Below, one piece after another: positions 12,101-25,137 of a stretch of DNA of 64,000 bases. Source of the DNA: Baylisascaris procyonis (lineage: Eukaryota; Nematoda; Chromadorea; Rhabditida; Ascarididae); assembly GCA_037389465.1 (NCBI GenBank), contig JAZARR010000146.1:5054001-5118000 (forward strand), read 5' to 3'. A program made the translations under genes and the position numbers. The notes under the pieces are model-generated. The model did not search any database and had not been told where the DNA came from. It saw only the letters and a list, made by a program, of their open reading frames with translations. Every line of letters begins with the position of its first letter. Within the stretch, counting starts at the first letter, position 1.

Positions 12101-15077
12101 CTAAGGTCCTCTTAACCTCTTTCGCACTGCTCAGCCGGGATAGCTGACTGCACAAACAATGTTGAAAAGATCATTTAGCGAAAAAGCTATGCTAAACGCA
12201 CACAAACTTTTTTTTTATTTATAGAATTTTTTGTTGCATTTTCAAATTATTTAAGAGCTTTCTTCGTTTGAATAAATCACATGTCTTAGCGATCAATGAT
12301 GTGTATCTGTGAATCATTCTTGCAAATCATAAAATCAATTTGCATATTGCTCCAGTAAATAAGATTAATTACGTGAGTTCAATGCGTTCTAGATGGATAT
12401 CAATGCATTGGCTGGTATCATTGGTGGGATTGGGAATATGCTAAAGAACAATGTCGAAACGATCAATATCCCTTCGAAGCAAATCATGGGCCGCTGGTTT
12501 CAGGTAATTCACAAGCTACCTTCATCGTAGAAATCCCATATCAGCTCTATTTCACTCGTTCTCCTCTGACAAACAAATATGATTGCACGCTTTGTCTGCC
12601 AACTTTCTCCCAAAAAACTTTTGCTCATCTATTTCCTAAAAAGCGTTCGCAGAACTGAATTTGACTTAGTCTCAGCATTCAAGTTAATTTAATGCATTCA
12701 GTAGTGTTGAGTATTTTTTTGTTGAGTATTTTTATCTCTTCATTTTCCTTAAATACTTCTACAAATGAGGATAGCCAATTAGATGGAATGCAAATATCCT
12801 GTAGACAATGAAATTTCAGATGTACAAGGCTGCAATTAACTTCGACGTCTTCCGCACTGAAATGTTCTGTCATGTCGCCTATTGTAAGCTTGTTTTCATT
12901 ACATATTCAGAAGTCGATTGCTGTCGAGTGCTGAATGTATTGTTGTATAGCTGTGATGTTTGAATCTATTCAGCAAATAAAACAATGGAATGGTTTTTAG
13001 TGTAATTGACTATTGTGAAAATTACATGCGCAGATGTTTGCGCTTTATTTATTCACCAGAGCACTCATATCTCTTTAAAAGATAACAAATAAGAAACTAG
13101 TTTCTTAGATATCACTGATGAGCTGAGCAGTATGTGACCTTATTCTCTTCTTGTACGGGTTAACTTCGCCATGAATTTTCACAGCGACCTGCACCATTTG
13201 TGCATGAAGGTAGACGATCATTATAATATGTTATGAACACTTTACAGCTCAACTTTTCAATAGTTGTTTCACTGCCAGGTTTCGTACTGAAAGGCGAAGA
13301 AAGAAACTGCTACAAAAATTGTGTTAGCAAAAAGATAAAAAAATTTATGACGGTGATTTTTTGAGACAAACCAGTAATTTCACAGGCTTAAAATCTGAAT
13401 GCAATCTTTTCGTTTTTTTCCTTTAATGCATGTAACTGTTTGGTGTCCGTCAAATGTTTCAGTGAAACCAAATGCGGTGATGGGTGAAGATGGTTTTTCG
13501 ATGGAAGAGGCCTATAGAGTGGTCTCGAAGAGTGGACCAATCGAAACATACAAAAGAGATTTAAATAAGGTCGGCCCTGGACAGTATTGGATGTACACCG
13601 AAGAGTATTTCTACCCGAGACAATGTTGGTTGATCTCATCCTATATCCGATATATCCATTCATTGTTTATCAGTTCCTGCATCGAGGATGCAATTCTATT
13701 CTGAATTTTTTTGTCTTTAATATAAACTTTTCCGAAGCCGTCAAAAAGCGCTTTCAATGAAGTTTGCTGACTAATCCATTTAAAGTGCTCATATTTGCAG
13801 TCTATATTGTAAAAGTTGGACCCAACTATAGAAACGACACCGATGAAGAACCGGAAAAACCTTATGAGTATATGATCGTCACGGATGCCAGCAGACTGGC
13901 GCTTATGGTATTTGCCAGGGACCCACTAACATTCTTCCAGGTAAAAAAACATGGTGACTGAAAGCAACATGATATTTGTTTCCATAATGACGAAAGTAAC
14001 ACCCGTCACCCTTTTGTGTGAGCATCCGACTAGAAATTCTCACATTTCTTTAAACTCGCGACAGTCGAAAGTATTAAATTGTGTAATAGTACAAGGTTCA
14101 CATTTTATGCCTTCATTAAAGAATCCTCCTAAATATATCTTTTTTGAATACCGAGAACTGGTCGACACCCATATTGGAATTCATCGTTGTGGTCAAGGCC
14201 AACCGCTCAACTTTCGAAGTTTAGTTTGAGGCGAAGCGTTTTGAGAGAATTGCGGCGCACTCAACTGGAGCTGTTCAATGACATGAAGTGTACAACTCCA
14301 TGGCGTGTGTTTCTCTTTGATGTAACTAGTATTTAGAAGTACAACAAGGAAGTTGTTGATTACCTGGAAAAGGCTGGATTTGGAGGTCGCGTTTTCTGGA
14401 ATTCGCCACGACCGATCTATCAAGGACCGGACTGCGAATGGCCATCAGAGAAAGAAGTATTTGCACGCAGGTATGTCACTGCGCTGACCATTTTAGCGCT
14501 GATGGCTTTCAGTTTTCACTGCAAATCCCTGACTTTGGACACTTCATTGATCTGACATGTGCTTTTGGAAAGTTTTTAGCTGGTTAAGCGCATTTTTTAT
14601 GAAGAAATTTTTGAACAATGCAAATTTTTAGAAACCAATTTTGGGAAAACTTATATTTGAAGCAATATGCTCTTCCTGATGAGTTCCTATGATCTTCTTC
14701 TCAAATGCTTGTTTCCGAAACCTTGTCCATCGACCAACCTTTCATCAACTGGCAAACCATCGACTAAATAGCCATCCACTTCTTCAACTGCCGTCCACCT
14801 CATTGACCACTGCCAAAAAGAAAATAGCTTTTGGTCACTTCCCACGTCACTGCATGAATGTAAGATTAAAAACGCTATAAAATACTGCTTGACTTCTGCG
14901 AGTGACCAACAGTTCCCTTTTATAGGCAAATTTTCTAAACATTGCAGGGTTCTGAGAAACCGGGAAGAAGCGCAGAGGACGAAAAACGAAACGTCGCCAT
15001 CGAGGGCCGGTGGTGCAATCGTCGAAATGATTCAGAACCCGCAGCTGGCACTGCAGAAACTTGTCCAGGGGCACTGA
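9196..15077 (+). CDS. Gene B: short secreted lipocalin-related protein
   Basis: Seven exons: 9196-9258, 12393-12503, 12820-12883, 13463-13624, 13801-13940, 14337-14470, 14948-15077 (804 nt, 267 aa). Exon 1 is only a signal peptide plus a few residues. It joins in phase 0, after a 3.1-kb intron, to an exon ending in the G-R-W motif (54-56). Cys75, an ARDP motif (172-175) and Cys213 match genes A, C and D. The long Pro/Ser-rich N-terminal extension of its neighbours is missing. The C-terminus instead carries an extra, basic stretch of about 44 residues (from 225) not seen in the paralogues. A canonical AATAAA follows the stop by 86 nt. A short exon inside intron 1 (9259-12392) cannot be excluded, but none was recognised. 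An acceptor-like CACAG ends 6 nt before the ATG. Confidence 0.82.
9259..12392 (+). other. Gene B intron 1, 3.1 kb
   Basis: Begins GTAAGC and ends in a TTCTAG acceptor. It contains no exon-like open frame that would fit the phase. One 11-bp inverted repeat with a 9-nt spacer lies at 10549-10579. The rest is AT-rich sequence in which nothing was recognised. Confidence 0.6.
10549..10579. repeat. Perfect 11-bp inverted repeat
   Basis: 10549-10559 and 10569-10579 are exact reverse complements around a 9-nt spacer, within the first intron of gene B. It could fold as a small hairpin or be the mark of a lost element. No function is implied by the sequence. Confidence 0.6.
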
Positions 15078-15162
15078 CCCCGTTTGCTCGCTCTGTCTCA
15101 CCTATATATTGCGCACCGTGTGTTGATTGCGTATGTGCGTATGTGTGCGTGTGTATGTACGA

Positions 15163-15168
15163 AATAAA
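15163..15168 (+). terminator. Polyadenylation signal of gene B
   Basis: AATAAA 86 nt downstream of the gene B stop codon and 106 nt upstream of the gene C start codon. Its position between two closely spaced same-strand genes fits processing of a polycistronic nematode transcript. Confidence 0.65.
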
Positions 15169-15273
15169 CGTGGTGTCATAAAGGCCGTTGGCCCAGTGCG
15201 CCGATTTCGCCCTGAACCTTTCTTTGCGATCAACTCATCGTTGCGACAATCGGTTAGGGATCAGTGCTTGGGC

Positions 15274-18200
15274 ATGGCCCATTCGATGCTGCTCTTGTTG
15301 TTCGCCGGCTGCTACGGCTCAAGTTGGCTTTCATTAGCGTTGGCACAGCTTGATGCGTTTGCGCTACCACAAGCGCCTCGTTACGCGCCCAAGCCCACTG
15401 TACCACCCGAATATAAGTCGTTCTTCGAGCTGGATGGACATGCCCGCGAGCTAGTCGACACACTAATAGGACCTCGTCCTGGTGGTTTCTTCCCTGAGAA
15501 AAGCTTCGAAATCGCTCGTCCTGTTGCGGCGCCATCACCTTCAAACGGTGGCGCCATCGGCGAAGTGGAACGTACTCTGGAACAATTTTTTTCTGCCCAG
15601 TCTAATCCCTCTGAGCAAAACTTCCAGTTACCTCCAGGTTTCAATCAGGGATTCTCGCTGGTTAATGGCAATAATGCTATTACCTCATTTTCTCATAGCA
15701 AAAAACCCGTGGTACGTGCTTAATCACTTTGTCATCACTCAATTATTCAGCTATAAAAACTACGGGCAAAAAAAGGAGAATCGACCCAGTCAGGGCTTTT
15801 TGCTGTTGTTAAATGATGGACGACACATTGATAACCTCCACTGATCCTTTCTCATATCGATAAGCTTTTACGTACAGCATAGAATTGATAGCTTGAAATT
15901 TGATCATCGTTTTAATATTGAACAATATCTTTCGTGTTAAGCTCAAGCGTTGGTTATAAATGAACGAATCTACGTGTTTTTGAATATGCTGCTTTCTGAA
16001 AATATCAATGCTACCTTCTGACTTCTGATTGCGGTCTCATTATGCAGTCGTGGTGATAGCGTCATTCATCCATTGAGTGGTTCCACAACTAAAATACGTT
16101 TGCATAATAAGCCATTCAAATCCCTATGCGATTGCCTTCTGATGCAACGTTTTTTTCATCTTACTCTGTGAATCAGGTTTTACCTGCACTATTCTAAGAA
16201 ATAGTTGTTAAATATTATTAAAAGGAACGCATATTTAGTGATTTAGAAATGTGTTGATACTCTTCGTTGTGCATTTACGCTTCACTGACTGCTCGTAGTC
16301 ACTCATGATGAGCTATGCGCCCTGTAACAGCACACTGATCGCCGTTCATCATTAAAACACAATTGTTTAATCTACTGCCGCATAAGAGTGGACATACTCA
16401 TGGCTTTCCACTCTGTCAACAGACAGTTAACCAATAAGAAGAGCATTCTGGAACTGCACCTTCCTAATTTGTTGAAAGTACTTATGTAATCGATAATTCC
16501 AGTCGACTTCTGTAGACGAGGAGGTAGAAGGATCTGGTATGGATGTGCCTCAGTCTTCAATTCGCGGCATCCCTAATGTTTTTCCTGATCTTGCGAAGCC
16601 ACCTATCGCGCTCCAACAGCCTCATCAACGACCCATTCTATCCAGCCAGGTAACCAATCGAATCATTTGAAGAGATTGCATCTTACTGAAAGCAAATATC
16701 TCATAATTATACCAGAATGTGGCAGCAGTTTAACTTTGAATAAACCACTTTGTATTAGTTCCAAACCTTGAGACTCGACCTCCACCTGAAGCAGTTCATG
16801 AAAAATAGTCGAGCATTTGCATTTAAAAGAACTAATGAAACTCCGATGGAACGGAGATAAGTAGAAAAAAATTCCAGTCCTGTAAAATTCATCCATTTCA
16901 AATCATATTTATGTCCAGGTGCCCGAAGTACCGAAGTTTCAACTTCGACCTGAGGTGCCGGAGGGGGGTTTTGCTCCACCAGACGTTCGACGAGCGCCCG
17001 CATCTGTTGGAGAAACCGAATCTGCGCCAGAAAGCGATGAGGTGTGAACAATAATTATTATTTACATCTAAGCAATGTGTTCTTTTTTGTGCTTTCCTGG
17101 ATCTTGTTTATGTTAGTGTTATTGAACTAGTATATTAATGTGCTGACATTCCTTGAATCTCTTAAACGTATTTGACTTTCTGGATGATATCTAATATAAG
17201 CATTTTTAGTACGGAGCGCTGACGGACGAAAATTCATCCGGTGGAGGTCTTATTGGGACAATAATAAACCTAATTGGACTAAACGCAAAGAAGAAGCAGA
17301 ACGCAGAGGCAGCATCACCTAGTAGTCTCGGAAAAGCGGTTGGCAATTTGATCGGTGGTGCAAACAGCCCTATACCAGGGAAAAGTATGATTTCGAATGT
17401 GCTGTACAAGGCGCTTACCAGCGGATCAATTCTGGTAGGCATATGGTCGAATTGTTTATTTATTTATTTATTTATTTTACACTGGCAAAGGCGACAGCGA
17501 ATACACAGTGGGAACAAGAATGAGGAGAAACAAACAGAAATCTGTACAGCGAGACTTCTGATGAAATATAGGGTGCAGAATGGAGTTTTCACGGAGTAAT
17601 TTAATGCCATTTTCACTCTCAAATAACCTTAGAACAACGACTGTTCAACCGTTGATTTTTTCGCGCGTATACTACTGACATACGAATGATATACGATTTC
17701 ACGTATTGGCGAGCCAAATTTTGTGAAGTTCTCGCGCAGTGATAATTGAATGCTACTTTAGTCATCGTTGCTTGCCGATTACTTAACTCGGTTTGCCACT
17801 GTTACAATAAGTTTCCATGACGTCACTGACCGTAAGTTCAAAACAAGCGAGAAGGGCACCAGAGAAGCCATCACAGTATCTCTGCTCCATGCAGTTTATA
17901 TCAGTAGACCAACCGGTTCCATGTAAATTTAAAAAGCATTGGTGCACTATTTAGTAATATTTCTTTCTGCATACCAATCACTAAAACAATACCAACATGG
18001 ATGAGAAGCATTCGACTGCTTGGCACAAAATTATTTGACTCATTTGGGATATGAGCTTTAAAGGTGGTGATGGTCAAGGCTACTCTCTTGTTCACTTATT
18101 TCCTAACAAAGTGGTTGAGAAATTCGCTCGGGGAAGCACATGAACGCTTGCAATCGTTGAGTAGTCATTCTTATCCCACTTTCTAATGCTAGCATGTATC

Positions 18201-20047
18201 AGTCGAGACTTGCGCTGATGTGTATGCATTTTTTAGCGCAACTACTTATAACGTCTCATGCTTATGCTTTTGTTATTTAGGGTAATAGTACAGACGACCA
18301 CAACGGTACGCTACCACTCGTATTGACGCCCGCACAGAAGTCCGCCATCGGAGAGAACCTCGAGATGATTCAGAATCTCATAACACAACCGTCATCTCCG
18401 CTTTGTAATCCGAAGCCAGTGCCTGTAGATGAGTTTGACGTTGACGCGTTTATGGGACAGTGGTATCAGGTAAATAGCTCGTTTCCATAATACAACTAAA
18501 AAAATGCTTTCTACGCTACGAGAGTTGCATTACTAAGATTTTTCTTCTAGAGAAAACAGTTTAACTTGTGTGATCCGCCTTCAGTTAGCAGTGGAATTTA
18601 ATGAATATTTATTTGCTTAAGGAGCATGAATGTAGAGCTGTATTTCAAGTGCTGGTGACTACTGAATGAGAAATCATTGAAGGTGATGTACAGTCCACCA
18701 CTGTCGTCGGGTCCATGCAGTATGGTGGCATACAAGAAACTCGCTGACGTCAATGACGGTGGAGTTGGAACAATATTCGAAATCTTTGAATACACTACCG
18801 ATGGTACACCTTATACCAAGCCACGAATCAGCTCTGGATATGCAATTCTTAAGCAGGCTGGGGAACTCATCTATCGAACGACAAGTTATCAGGAAGACGT
18901 TAATGGTAACCAGTATTTTTCGTATTAGCAACTCATGCTAGAGGGTTGACCTTTTAAGAGTGTAACTTGAAAGTTTCGTCTTTTGATTCTGCCTTTAGAT
19001 TATAACACCTGAGAGCTGTATTAAGTAATGTAACCTTTTAACAACAATTCCGCCAATCCTATTTGTTTTTGAAGGGAAACGTTTACTTTTGTGTCCCTAA
19101 TTTCTCGGAAGTCGATATGAGTGAATCAATAAAGTGGCACAGACGTTTGTAACGCTCTGTTTGTTGAGCACTAGATAATACGTATCAGCCGGAATATTTC
19201 AGTGCATGTCATTCATGTTGGACCATTGGATGCGAATGGCGAGTACAGTTTTGCGATAATGTCCACCAACTGTAATTATCCTCTCTATGTGTTCGCTCGT
19301 GACCCCGTTATTTACAAACAGGTGAGCAATCATATACCCTGCTTGGCGCCCATTTCGCGATCATATGGCTGTTCCCCCACAACATCAAACCCACTACAGC
19401 AATATCTAATTATTAGGACACACACACACATAAATATATTATAAAAATTGTGAGAGAAACAATAAAAAAACTGCAAAGGAGCAGCATCTATATAAAATTT
19501 TTATTCGCAGTATTTAAGATCTTTTATTGGGATCCGTTCCATCTGTGTTGTTCTTAACGCTTTTCTTTCCATTCCTGAAGTTAGTACGCTCACTTTTCAA
19601 CGATAAATATCGCTTTTCTACTTTTAATAAAGCGTAAATAACAAATAATGTAACCTCCAATCAACGTCGAACAATTTTGATTGTCCGCATGGAAGTCGTT
19701 CCTTTTCGACGCACCAATCCGATCCATTATACCACATTTTTAGTGTCGTCGTTTTTATAGTTTAAGAATTCAAAAAAGACCATTAGAGAAATTGATTAAA
19801 TAGTGGCAAACAGAATAAAAAGAACAAATGGGAAATATAGCGTTGTTTTACATGAAGCAATCTTTATATGCGATTTATAAATAGTTTCATAATGATGATA
19901 GATTTTCAGCGTTACGAGGCGATGGTTAATCAGATTTTGGAGGAAAAGAGTCTTATTAATGGATTTTCTCGTTTGCTGAATATCATCTCATCAGTTGATA
20001 ATACAATTTGCACGTTTCCTCCTTCATTGTTTAATATTCAGGGCTAA
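15274..20047 (+). CDS. Gene C: secreted lipocalin-related protein, long N-terminal extension
   Basis: Eight exons: 15274-15711, 16503-16649, 16919-17041, 17210-17434, 18281-18469, 18683-18905, 19203-19321, 19910-20047 (1602 nt, 533 aa). The start at 15274 gives a hydrophobic leader ending near residue 24; the Met at 15286 is an alternative. About 340 residues of Pro-rich then Gly/Asn-rich sequence precede the lipocalin-like domain. That domain has G-Q-W (370-372), Cys386, ARDP (480-483) and Cys522. The Gln in the G-x-W motif is unusual within this set. The intron that splits genes A, B and D just after the first Cys is absent here. The start codon lies only 196 nt after the stop of gene B. 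The role is inferred from the LPR family as secreted, matrix-associated and probably ligand-binding. No canonical AATAAA was found close after the stop. Confidence 0.83.
17455..17476. repeat. TTTA microsatellite
   Basis: A short run of TTTA units inside intron 4 of gene C, about 20 nt after the 5' splice site. Confidence 0.7.
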
Positions 20048-23000
20048 TGTTAAGTGAAACTCACTAACCAGAGCGGGTGCGCCTCATTCACATATTCGAT
20101 CATGCTAAAAGTAGTTAGTCGAACTCATTCTTGAAATTGAGCATTTTTGAAGTAATTTGATAATATCTATAAAACATTAATATATGATGAAAAATTAGCT
20201 GATGCAGTCGTTGTGGATCGATAGTAACATGTGATATAGCCCCCTCAGTTCCATTTATCTCTTCTTCACTTCATGCTTTCATAATTGTGAGATCAGGCCG
20301 AAAATAAGTGCATTAGTTTTGTATATAGCGTTGTTGAATGTTTTTGCTTGGAAAAGCAATCGCCTGTAATGAAATGAATATTACTTAACATTTTTGCCAT
20401 TGTAGTTCTTCAACCTCTTCGTCGATGAAAATGAATCGAATTAAGTATAGTTTGCGAGAAAATAGACATATTTATTTGCTTATGCGCTACTACCTATATA
20501 GGTGCTATTAAATACACATTGCTTTTAAAAAGTTCGAGTCGATCGAGTTTCAGGTGTTATACCCGAAAAAGTATGACGTTCATAATTTATGATATACTTT
20601 ATTATGAAAACCTATTAACAGGTAATGAAATATTCATGGAGAAGGAATGTGTGTGCAATGGTGAAGAGTTGGAAGACCAGTCATTAACCATATGCCACCG
20701 GTTATTTTCCTTTTTGTAGTGCATAATAAATGAAGCTCTCCTCGTTATTGATCCAAATGTATAAAATCTCTCGTAAATTATCACTCTTAAGACAATCCAC
20801 ATGTGTGCTCTATTGTTCATGTTTTATTTTATTTTTTCTGATGTTTTTCGAATGATAAATTATTTAATTCTGTTAATGATAGTATAACACAACAAGCTCA
20901 ACATCTTGACCATTGAAATATTTCTGTGCAATATTTCGACTGATTAAGCCATCCAAAATTTAGCGGTCACAGAAAGTAAAGCTTACAAAGCGAAAGAAGT
21001 TCAAAGAAAGCATCTTTATGAGGCAATGAGTTATCGAAAAAGAGAAAGTATATTCATAGGCTATAGATAAGGGCTGAGTATATACGGAAAGATCTGCGAC
21101 CATGAAAAATTGTCAGCTTTAAGGCTTCTATGACTATTCTCATCGAATATCAACTGTTATTGCAAAAGGGGAAAAACATTTGTTTTGCGATGCAGTATTA
21201 ACGGATACTCATTGTGGGATATATTGCGACCGAAAAGGTTTATTTCTTCAATACTCTAGGCATATCATTTATTTAATCACCTTATAAAGGGGGAACACCT
21301 CTTGATTTTTGCCTATCACATTTGTATAGATATTTTTAGAAGGTAATTACAAAAGAAAATTTAGAAATGCAAATCTTCAGAAATAATTCGGCAATATTTC
21401 GAAAGGTTTAAGGCATTAATGTAATAACCCGCAAATTATGGAATTGAGAAGTCTGAGCCCTTATATCGATGTGTCCAATTAGGGCATCTAAATAGGTCGG
21501 TACATTCACTATCGTCAAATACAGATCGAATGATTGCGTTTTTCAAAAACTGTTTATGCACAAGTATGCATTGTACAAGTACTCTTTATGCAAAGAATCT
21601 TGGCACTATGAAGCTTTTGACACTAGAAAGCTGCTCGTCAGGCTCATTGAGGAAGGTCTAATTGAGGCATTTATACCTTATCTGTGAAAATCATTCGATG
21701 AAAAATTTCTGAACACTCGCAAAGAGTTAAAAATTTGTATCAGTGACCCTTGTTTTATAGCCAGAAGCAGGCTCTCGACTCGCTTTACTCTAGCCTTTCG
21801 CTTTTAATACAGGTGACTCTTCTCTATGGAAGCAGCTGAGGTGCATGAATTTTATGAACAAAGCTAAGTGTGGAAGCGCCAGTCATCCAGTCTTTGATTT
21901 ATCTGAATGAAATTTCAGATATTCCAGTGAGAAATATCGAAATGTCTTATTTTCTCGCCCATCGCAAAAAAAAAGAATCAACAAAAGAAATCGATCAAAC
22001 AAATAAAACACAAAATTATTCAAAACTACCTCGTTTAAAATTGATAATAAGTATGTGCGCTAAGGGGATTTGTTCCAATATTGGAAAATTTTCATGCAGA
22101 ATTCGAAATTTGCATAAGAAATTTTACGAGTTGTTCGACAAAATGCGTCAATTCACGCTGACCTATTTAAAATTAGAACGCACAGCAATTCGACCTTGCA
22201 CTGAGCAGAATATTCTAACGTTATAAATTCCTTAACAACGCATCACATTAGTCGAATTTTTCAACGCATATCAACTTGAAACGATATAATTTATTCATCA
22301 TAGACGATTGCTCATATTCAAACGTCTTTAAGAGTGGTGATCGATTTTCCATATTATAGTTGCAATGTTCACTCAAACGTTCTTTGTTCCAACACCCATC
22401 AAAGCAATATTTTAGTTACAATATTACAATTTAGTTGCACTGCTGCAGTGTTCTATTAGTTGAGTGTAACTTGGCTGTGCAACTGTCAGCCTCAAATTTG
22501 CATAAAACATAATAAATTGTCAAAACAGTGAAAAACTGCAAAAAAAAAAAAACTAAATGGGATTGCGTTGTAATATGCGCTATTATACGTAAATTTTAAA
22601 TGACATAGAATTTCTATTGCTAATTTATGTATATTTTTCATTTATCAACATTTCGACTGTTCGATCGTTTGATTCGTCGCACTGTTTACTGTTAATAAAT
22701 AAGCGAGTAGCACAGTTGGATAAGGAGGAGCATAACTACTCTTGTAAGGAAGCGTGAAAGAATAATAATTCTAGGCGAATAACTAAATAGACTTTTCTTT
22801 TTGATAACATTTCATAGATTCCATTCTCTATGTGCTTTCCACTGTTAGTGCAATTATAGTTGCCACCATTTGTGGGAAGAGATCAGAAAAGAACGTTTCG
22901 ACGGAAGGATAGCTAGCTGTTCGTTTTCCTCTTTAAAAAAACAATGATAATGCTTCAATAGGCTTCATTCGAAGATTGTCAGTGAATATAAACGTTAGCA

Positions 23001-23477
23001 AAGAGCAACAATTTCCCGAAATTCTCAAATTTCTTTCTTAATTTTTTGGCTGTGATCATCCATTCCAAGGTTATCCACTTCGATGAGCAATCTTGTTTTT
23101 CTGTGTTAGAAATAGAGCTAAAATATTGAGGATTGCTCCTCAAAAATCACTGAATAACTTGACTATTTTGACGTTCTATTCCAAATATCGATAAACTTTG
23201 GTGTTGATTTCGTTACAGGTGTTCATTTTGCATCCTTATGTCTTGTGTAATTTTCCGAGTTTTCGTTAAATCACTAAGATAAAACGAGCCGATGAGGAGT
23301 CGATTGATTTCGCAAATGTATTAAACGGTAGCAAAAAAATTTCTTTCAATGAAAAGGAATCGAAATTTCAGGTGTTCATAACCTATTGAGAGGTTTATAA
23401 ATCAAGATGAAACTTAAGGCACACGCCGGTAAATATGCTGATAAGACGCTGCTAGCAAAAATGAGTTATTGTCGAAG

Positions 23478-23524
23478 ATTTTTAGGCAAACCAGCACGAT
23501 ATACGTGCTAGTTTGCCTAAAAAT
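23478..23524. repeat. Strong 21-bp hairpin with 5-nt loop
   Basis: 23478-23498 and 23504-23524 are reverse complements over 21 bases with a single mismatch, and the loop is 5 nt. The arms are too closely spaced for a normal pre-miRNA. It could be a cruciform-forming palindrome or a collapsed inverted-repeat transposon. Confidence 0.75.
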
Positions 23525-23671
23525 TTCACTGACAACGCATTGGTCAACTCACCCGAAAATTCCGCTCAGGAATGAGATCGAAGCGAAAATTTCGATCAAA
23601 CGTTTCATGAAAGAATGCTAAGTCTATGTGTGGTTCGTCTAAGAAATGCCGCATCGAAGCGAAATTTTGAA

Positions 23672-23787
<116 letters not shown>

Positions 23788-25121
23788 TTTTATTACGTCG
23801 TTGCGCGTTCTCATGCACTTCCAACCCGCCTACACAATAACAAATCAAATGTAATTACTTATTCTTGCATGTTCCACGTCCAGTAGTTTGCAATGTAGCT
23901 TAATGACAAAAATTTATACAGCGGAAAGCAACGCAGTTTGTCAGAATTTCAGGTGGGTGTCATTTTCTTAAGGAGCAAAAGAAATAGGGATAATAACTCA
24001 TAGCAGTTGTATCAATGAGACTGTACTTTTGCCGCTCACTAGTGAAAGGTGAACAATTAGCACTAAAAGATCCAATGACCTTAATGAGGAAAGTATCTAA
24101 ACAAAGTACAACAATCATTCATTATTGGGGAAAGTCTCGTCGAAATGACCCAAAAAGTCGGCGATTACGATTTCGCCGTCAACCGAAAATAACAGCTACA
24201 ATTATCGAAAGGGACAAAAAAAGCCACCAGGTTCGCTTTCGAACATTTGCACTTTATTCAGATTGAGAGGGATGGATTTTTTAGAAACTGATATCAAATG
24301 AAACCATTGCATAGCTCATTAGCTATATTTTGAATAAGTTTATCTCTAGATACTTTGAAATCAGCCTGATTGTCAAATCTTTCCAGGTTTTTCCAAATTT
24401 TCTTGAGCAGATTCTCAGCTATATAAATTCAGAGTTTTAAAAAACCCGTTTATCGAATTTTATATCTCGTTTAATTGAATGTATTTTTGTGCGTTTTTGA
24501 TGCAGCAACTATGAAAACAGTGGAGGGGTTTCACAACTGATCGCATTGTTGCCAACATGCCTAATTTTCGATCGTCAAAAAAAGTAATTGCACTATCGAT
24601 ATCAACGATTTGATGTAAATGCAGACGAGTATACAATAATTTGTACGCTTCATCGCATAGCTATAAATAAAAGTTTTTTGGCGAAGAAGTATAGTTGATG
24701 CATTTCATTGCAGCAGTGATATTGTTTGCCTTTGTACAAGATGCTGATGAATTTCCGTCATGAATTAAACTTAACTGCAGATTACTCACAGAGTTTTATA
24801 GGTATTTTATTATGTAACATAATTTTATAGCTATCTCATTAGACAAGAACCATTCAATCGGTTGGCTAAACGCCCTACCGAGCCTCTTGCAGATCTAGTG
24901 CTCAATATCATACTGCTGAAGTGATTGTACTATCGGGTGGATAAAGGTAGAGGGGGGAGGAGGGTTGATAGCCAAAGGCTGTATGGACACCAGGTGGAAT
25001 TGAAGTTTTTGCAGGTGTTAACACGACGCAGGGCAGGGACCCAAAATGACCTTTTAACGCGTACAGTGCGTGTCCGTGTCAGGAGTGTGCCTTGAAATGG
25101 GACGACGTTGACCCAGTTGGC

Positions 25122-25128
25122 TATTCAG
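25122..25128 (+). promoter_or_regulatory. Candidate trans-splice acceptor for gene D
   Basis: TATTCAG ends 9 nt upstream of the start codon at 25138. The position fits spliced-leader addition; a 5' UTR cis intron is possible. Confidence 0.4.
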
Positions 25129-25137
25129 TCGCTCGAA

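Noticed and set aside
21870..22226. 118-codon + strand open frame in AT-rich intergenic DNA
   Set aside because: Lys/Asn/Ile-rich product typical of random AT-rich sequence; no domain or neighbour exon.
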